A stretch of DNA of 64,000 nt from Bolinopsis microptera (taxonomy: Eukaryota; Ctenophora; Tentaculata; Lobata; Bolinopsidae), in assembly GCF_026151205.1 (NCBI RefSeq), contig NC_087074.1, forward strand, positions 6,262,001 to 6,326,000, in the 5' to 3' direction. The notes beneath the pieces were generated by a model that saw only the letters and a list, made by a program, of their open reading frames with translations, ran no database searches and was not told the origin of the DNA. Below are positions 58,838 to 64,000 of this stretch, one piece after another; the first letter of the stretch is position 1; every line of letters begins with the position of its first letter. Position numbers and translations under genes: made by a program.

Positions 58838-60477
58838 ATGTTGCACTGCAGTACCCTGTTGCTCCACGTGTTGCTGACCTGGTACTCTGTGGCTGTGGTT
58901 GCGGACCCCTTCTACTGTGACACTGACATCATACCTGGTATTGAACCCCTGACGAGCTATTTCTACCATTGTGATGGTGTTAACCAGGTCAGTTCTTACT
59001 TCAGTAGTAGTGTTTATATTCGCGTGAAAGAGGCGAGATTGTCACCAGTTCTTACTTCAGTACTGGGTTTTATATTCACCAGCGTACTGTAGTAATGATT
59101 ATATTCCAGTGAAAGAGGCGAGATTTTTACCAGCTCTATATCAACGTACGACCTTAGTTTTGTGACAATTTTACAATCAAGTGTTTGACCACTTAGACAA
59201 CATGGTTTTTACTGTTAGTGTTAAACACAGCAATGTAGTTAAGATCTATAATGTGTACACTACGTATACTGGACACAGAGTGACCACTAACCTTCTTTGT
59301 CACAGCTCACGGAGTATTCTTCAATGTCGTGTCTGTGCCAACTGTCGTTACATCAAATAACGGATGGTCAACACTGTTCTTCATAATCATATTTATGGGT
59401 AGCATTTCAGTTTGTGTTAGTTTTAATAATCTGTAAAAAAATTAACAATTAACCTTAACGAAAGTATGGTTATCAGCTCAGTCAGTATTATTGGCACATC
59501 TCCAACTCAGTCAGTATTATTGGCACATCTCCAACTCAGTCGAGACACAAAAATCAGATCATTTGAAAAACAGCCGTGGCTCTCCAGTTTGATCAGTTTA
59601 AGATATTCCAATGTTATGTTTAGCACAGGAAAATACCAGGTCTTGATAAAACTCAGCTCTGTAATAATTCTCACGACACATCAAAGAAAAAGACTTGTAA
59701 GTCTTCGTTGACTCTGTGACATGATATAATTCCATGTTTCAAGGCCGCGTTTAAATTGTCCAATTATAGTTTTTATATATTCCACGCTCTGAGGGTATAT
59801 TAGGACAAATGTTATCAGATGTTGGGAGTGAAATTAAATGTAAGAATGAAATTTAGAACTCCTTTTCTATGCCAGTTAGCCAGTTAGAGCAGATTTGGAT
59901 CAGGTTCATTTTAGACCTGTAACAAATCATCTGCTTGTTTCAGTGTATAGACAGAAGAGATGAGGCGGGGTGTACCGATTGCCCCTCAGGGAAGCTGCTA
60001 CTAGTAGGAGTCGCCCCAAACAGTGCTATCTTCCAATACGAGACTGTGTACGAGCTACAGGATTACAAACTCCGGGTAAGCATTATTTTTAGGCGACCGA
60101 TCATCTTGCTCTTGATAAGTGTCAACACTACAATCCCCAGGTAATAACACTACTATACCTTTATTTTCTGAGAGACCTGGACTTATTCTGAGAATATAAT
60201 CCACTATCGTTTGCTCTTACACTAAGTTAAATTAACGTAAGTTTCTCATCTAACTACCACGCCTTGCTGGGTTCAGAGATAATCACTGTAACTAACACAT
60301 TGTACTTCAGAACAAACCAGTTTACAAGACGACAGAGGACTCGTTACAGCAGGGCTATGTGGCGTACAATGATCTAGACAGGAGGTGGGAGGTATCCAAG
60401 TATGCTGATCAAGGAACTGTACTTGTTTCTAGTCCTACTATTACTACACAACCCTTTTTAACAGAGGTTACCTGGAA
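58838..60477 (+). CDS. Secreted protein with LDL-receptor class A domain, 5' exons only
   Basis: Three phase-consistent exons: 58838-58987, 59944-60075 and 60311-60477, donors GTCAGT, GTAAGC and GTAAGT. The chosen ATG (58838) has A at -3 and begins a signal peptide of about 22 residues (MLHCSTLLLHVLLTWYSVAV, then VA before DPFYC). An in-frame ATG at 58793 has a weak context. The exon 1-2 junction completes an LDLa core, HCDGVNQCIDRRDEAGC, with the acidic calcium-binding set (D, D, D, E). Only four of the usual six cysteines are seen (FYC, HC, QC, GC), so the first disulphide is missing or replaced. The following region (about 55 residues; YELQDYKLRNKPVYK, GYVAYNDLDRRWEV) looks like a small extracellular fold seen in invertebrate secreted proteins; I cannot name it. 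Exon 3 ends in phase 2, so the gene continues, but no later exon was found before 64000. Confidence 0.75.
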
Positions 60478-60484
60478 GTAAGTC

Positions 60485-61099
60485 GGGTTGTAAACCTTGT
60501 TGTAAACCTTGTTGTAAACCTTGTTGTAAACCTTGTTGTAAACCTTGTTGTAAACCTTGTTGTAAACCTTGTTGTAAACCTTGTTGTAAACCTTGTTGTA
60601 AACCTTGTTGTAAACCTTGTTGTAAACCTTGTTGTAAACCTTGTTGTAAACCTTGTCGTAAACCTTGTTGTAAACCTTGTTGTTAACCTTGTTGTAAACC
60701 TTGTCGTAAACCTTGTTGTAAACCTTGTTGTTAACCTTGTTGTAAACCTTGTTGTAAACCTTGTTGTAAACCTTGTTGTAAACCTTGTTGTAAACCTTGT
60801 TGTAAACCTTGTTGTAAACCTTGTTGTAAACCTTGTTGTAAACCTTGTTGTAAACTTTGTTGTAAACCTTGTTGTAAACCTTGTTGTAAACCTTGTTGTA
60901 AACCTTGTTGTAAACCTTGTTGTAAACCTTGTTGTAAACCTTGTTGTAAACCTTGTTGTAAACCTTGTTGTAAACCTTGTTGTAAACCTTGTTGTAAACC
61001 TTGTTGTAAACCTTGTTGTAAACCTTGTTGTAACCTTGTTGTAAACCTTGTTGTAAACCTTGTTGTAAACCTTGTTGTAAACCTTGTTGTAAACCTTGT
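60485..61099. repeat. 12-bp satellite (GTTGTAAACCTT)n in intron 3 of the LDLa gene
   Basis: About 51 copies starting 7 bp after the GTAAGT donor, with occasional GTCGTAAACC or GTTGTTAACC variants and one 1-nt deletion near 61032. YNKVYNKV and FTTRFTTR frames on the minus strand are repeat translations. Confidence 0.96.
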
Positions 61100-62839
61100 G
61101 ATAAAATGCTCTTTTCCTTACAATTTGGTTCAGGTAACAAGGAGAACAGGGAAGTACTACAAATTGAATAAAACGGTTAAGTTTGTAAATTACAATGTTC
61201 AATGTTCTTCAATATTTAATATCTCAATAATTAAAATATCCTAGGTCTTTATTGTATGCTTTATCTGTAAACTTTTGCTGTCTTCAATCCCATAAAAAGG
61301 GTATCCTCCTTCAAAGTCCCAACTCTAAGTTTCCCAGAAGTTTAAACAATCTCCTTTAATCTCCCTAGCAATTTATAAACAAATCCTAAGACCTAAAACT
61401 ATCCTCCTAGTAACCAAAAAACAGAGGTGGTTAAACTGAACTCTATGTTTATCAAAACAGAGATGTTAAATAAAACTCTTATGTTCCTATAACTCTCTGC
61501 TCTAAACAATTCGCCTAATCTATCATCCTAAATATCCTCTATAGCCAAACAGAGGTGTAAATGAACTCGCTGATAATCAAAAAACAGAGAGGTTAAATGA
61601 ACTCTCTTGCTCCCCAAAAACTCTCTGCTCCCCAAAAACTCTCTGAATTCTAAACAGTATCAAGTCTATTTGCCATTTAAGGCTCCACTTCTCGCGATCT
61701 CCTCTGCGCACATCCCTCGGCTTCCATTCGTATTCTTCCTTCTCCCACGTCCTTCTTCACGGTCTTTCTTTTACAGTCGGGTCTTATCTTTATTATGTCC
61801 ACCGATTCATTGTAGTAATAAAAGAATTAAGTGTTAGACTATGACAAAATTTTTATTTTGGCAGATCGCCAAAATGACCCTACAACATATCCTCCCACAA
61901 ATTAGTGAGGATGTTCTCCGCTGCATATACAGGAGGATACTTCACTAAAATTATGAATCAGAGATATCATTTGATATGCAATAAATAAGATCTGTATCCT
62001 CAATTGTACAATTCCTCAAATGGTAATATAAACGCATACAATTGCAAGTGAGTTATCAGAGTTGGTACATCGAGAGTATTAAAAACCACAATCTCATCAT
62101 CAGTTCACTCAACTCTTTCTCTACCTGTCATCCGTTTTCTTCTTTCTTCATCTTCCCTTAAATCCTTTACTATCCTGTAAAGTCTACTTCCCCGGGAGAA
62201 TTCCCCCGTCTATTTTAATATGAATTCTATTCATCTTCTTCTCTCCTTTCTGGTGTTATTCCTACTATTCAATGCACCGGCTGCTCTCTTTATTCTCCCG
62301 TTATTCCGTAGCACACATCCTTAGCCGTTAAACCACTCCCTTAGTGCCCGTCATATTTAAGACTCGGAGGGAAAATCCTCTTTGTTCTGAATAAACACGC
62401 CCAAATTCGTCAATAATGTACTACTAGACTTGCAAAGTGCTCGGCTGCACGACGAATGGCACCATTTTTATCCACAACCTACCATGGGTTACGTATATTC
62501 ACAAAGAACATAGTCTAGAATCACTCAAAAACCAAACTCATACAGCTCAAATTAAACAATCTGAAATCAGGGACTACTTTTCAAACCCCACCTGCCATTC
62601 TAACAGACATTCCTTAGTTCACTGCCACATGCGCATATCTACACAGACAACTGATAAACACTATTGCGGTGAGGCAGCATAATAAAGTTAACGTTACTAT
62701 TATCAATATGTTTGCAGATCAGGGCAGTCGACTCGGACCATAAATTTTAATGAATAGTTTTATTAGATACATCACAATTTAATCTGCGTGCCCCTCGGGG
62801 ATGAATATTTAACTTATTCGATTTTTTATTAATTTGAGT
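61100..62839. other. Gene-free stretch
   Basis: No exon that continues the LDLa gene in phase 2 is recognised. AAACAGAG(G/A)-type repeats recur near 61420, 61546 and 61580. The rest is unremarkable. Confidence 0.35.
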
Positions 62840-63667
62840 AAACATTGGCTGGTACTACGGTCCTGTCCCCCAATCAATCAATCATCTCCGAGATTGTTGC
62901 TTGCTTAGAGGGAATTCTCCTCGGGATGGTTTTGCCGCATCGAAGTCCATCTCTGCTTCCCTCGATCTTCGCCTCTTTCAGCATCCCCATAATACTGGGC
63001 TCCGGTCATAATCGTGCTACTGCTCCTATCTGTTTGGACCAATTATCTTTTATTTCGGCATAACCCCCTTTCTCCATTTTTGCTTGGGAGATTTTTAGAT
63101 ATTTGGAGCCTGATGTTTTCTTTCTGCCTTTCGCTGCATCTTTCTTCAGTTTTCCTTCAGCATGACTTCCGCTGTTCCTCATTATTTCATAATCTTTGTT
63201 CTTCCCTCCTACATGTGCTTCCCTTCTTTGATCACTCTTCATTTCTTTCTGCGCTTCTCTACTCTTCTTTGTAATTACATTCTTTTCTTTCACCTTCCCT
63301 CTGTTCGTCATGCTGCGTGTCTGTCCTCTTCTTCTACCGTCTTCTCTGGACCATCTCGCTCTTCTGCCGGCTTCTCAATCTCTGTCTCTCCGCTGCTTCT
63401 TCTCTTTCTTGTGGCATATCTTTATCTGTATTCTTCTTCTTGTCCAGTGGAATATTTTTTGTTGTCGGAATCCTCGTTTTTCTTTTTCCCGGTTCTCTTT
63501 GTTCTCTTTCGCTGCACATCCTTGTTCTTCATTCTTTTCTTTTTTCCGGAATCTTCCTCTCCATGCATGCGCTTCTTGATTTGCTGACAAAGGGCATTCC
63601 CTTTATCAACAGGTCTCTTTCACGCTTTCCTATCTCATTTTCGTCAGACCATAATATCTTCAGTTGA
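62840..63667 (-). other. Possible decayed Lys/Glu/Arg-rich coding sequence
   Basis: The minus strand is purine-rich and reads in pieces such as ILWSDENEIGKRERDLLIKG, KMEKGGYAEIKDNWSKQIGA and KRGFRQQKIFHW, in different frames with stops between. This could be an old retroelement or gene relic, but no diagnostic domain is visible, and purine bias alone could create such peptides. Confidence 0.25.
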
Positions 63668-64000
63668 TCCTATATTTCTACATGCAAATCGTGTGTCATC
63701 CATTTTCTAGTTTATACGATATTAAGCAAATACGAGCGTCAAATCAAAATTATGATGAAACCACGTATCAATACCCTTTATAGTGCCCTCACACAATTGC
63801 GTGAGGACCCCCAGCAGTGACATTTCGCTGTTTTAAAGAGATTGTAAAGTTATTAACTTTCAATCCTCTCGGGTTCCGAGACTCAGGAGTTGCACATAGT
63901 AGCTCAATATTTTGATTTCCTTCGCAATCTCCGATAATACCATGAAGCACATGATACCCAACACCGCCAAAGTGTTAAAACTATTGCGACCAGAATGCCC

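Noticed and set aside
60409-61202. YNKVYNKV and FTTRFTTR frames
   Set aside because: They are repeat translation of GTTGTAAACCTT and lie inside an intron of the plus-strand gene.

Overview
The window is animal (eukaryotic) DNA. It holds spliced genes with GT-AG introns of roughly 90 bp to 1.1 kb, an AT-rich background, and very abundant tandem repeats, foldback (inverted-repeat) elements and small non-coding transposons. The gene content (Golgi alpha-mannosidase II; a secreted LDL-receptor class A protein) fits an invertebrate metazoan. I cannot name the species. All statements are from reading the sequence; no search was run.

Layout. 1-210: copy of a dispersed repeat. 613-8500 (+): a complete 19-exon gene for a type II membrane Golgi alpha-mannosidase II (GH38), with one apparent 1-nt frame break in exon 17. 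Intron 1 holds a 7-bp satellite and intron 3 a Tc1/mariner-like MITE. 9280-11674: foldback elements. 12456-14853: a 2.4-kb element with 36-bp terminal inverted repeats, studded with a GTAAAnTTnGTCACA motif that changes strand part-way. About 14905-30340: a 15.4-kb extremely C-rich, A-poor domain with no fixed period and no believable genes.

30723-32421 (-): exons 1-3 of a second, convergent alpha-mannosidase-II-like gene, with phases identical to the first gene. Its intron 2 is filled by about 22 tandem copies of its own exon-2 end plus splice donor, and its next intron runs into the C-rich domain. I found no exon 4 for it in the window. 35.2-45 kb: a perfect TTGATTTA array headed by a 45-bp palindrome, then a nested foldback landscape. 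Outer arms are 37251-38180 and 44008-44939. Inside are a second palindrome (38201-40073), a roughly 960-bp tandem duplication of CTT/CTC-rich DNA, and a third palindrome (42780-43996). A 75-79 bp mini-element with target-site duplications recurs through it.

45-58 kb: mostly unannotatable DNA with small repeats, a 176-bp MITE with a perfect 8-bp target duplication (48508-48683), and a 21-bp satellite (56127-56970) in which 31 units carry a perfect RNA polymerase III B-box-like sequence. 58838-60477 (+): the first three exons of a secreted LDLa-domain protein, whose third intron opens into a 12-bp satellite. 61.1-64 kb: no gene recognised; a decayed Lys/Glu/Arg-rich reading frame may lie on the minus strand.

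The two mannosidase loci are paralogues. The first would trim mannoses from hybrid N-glycans in the Golgi. Nothing links them functionally to the LDLa gene. The dominant theme is repeat biology: in three separate introns, satellites begin at or within about 40 bp of the 5' splice site.
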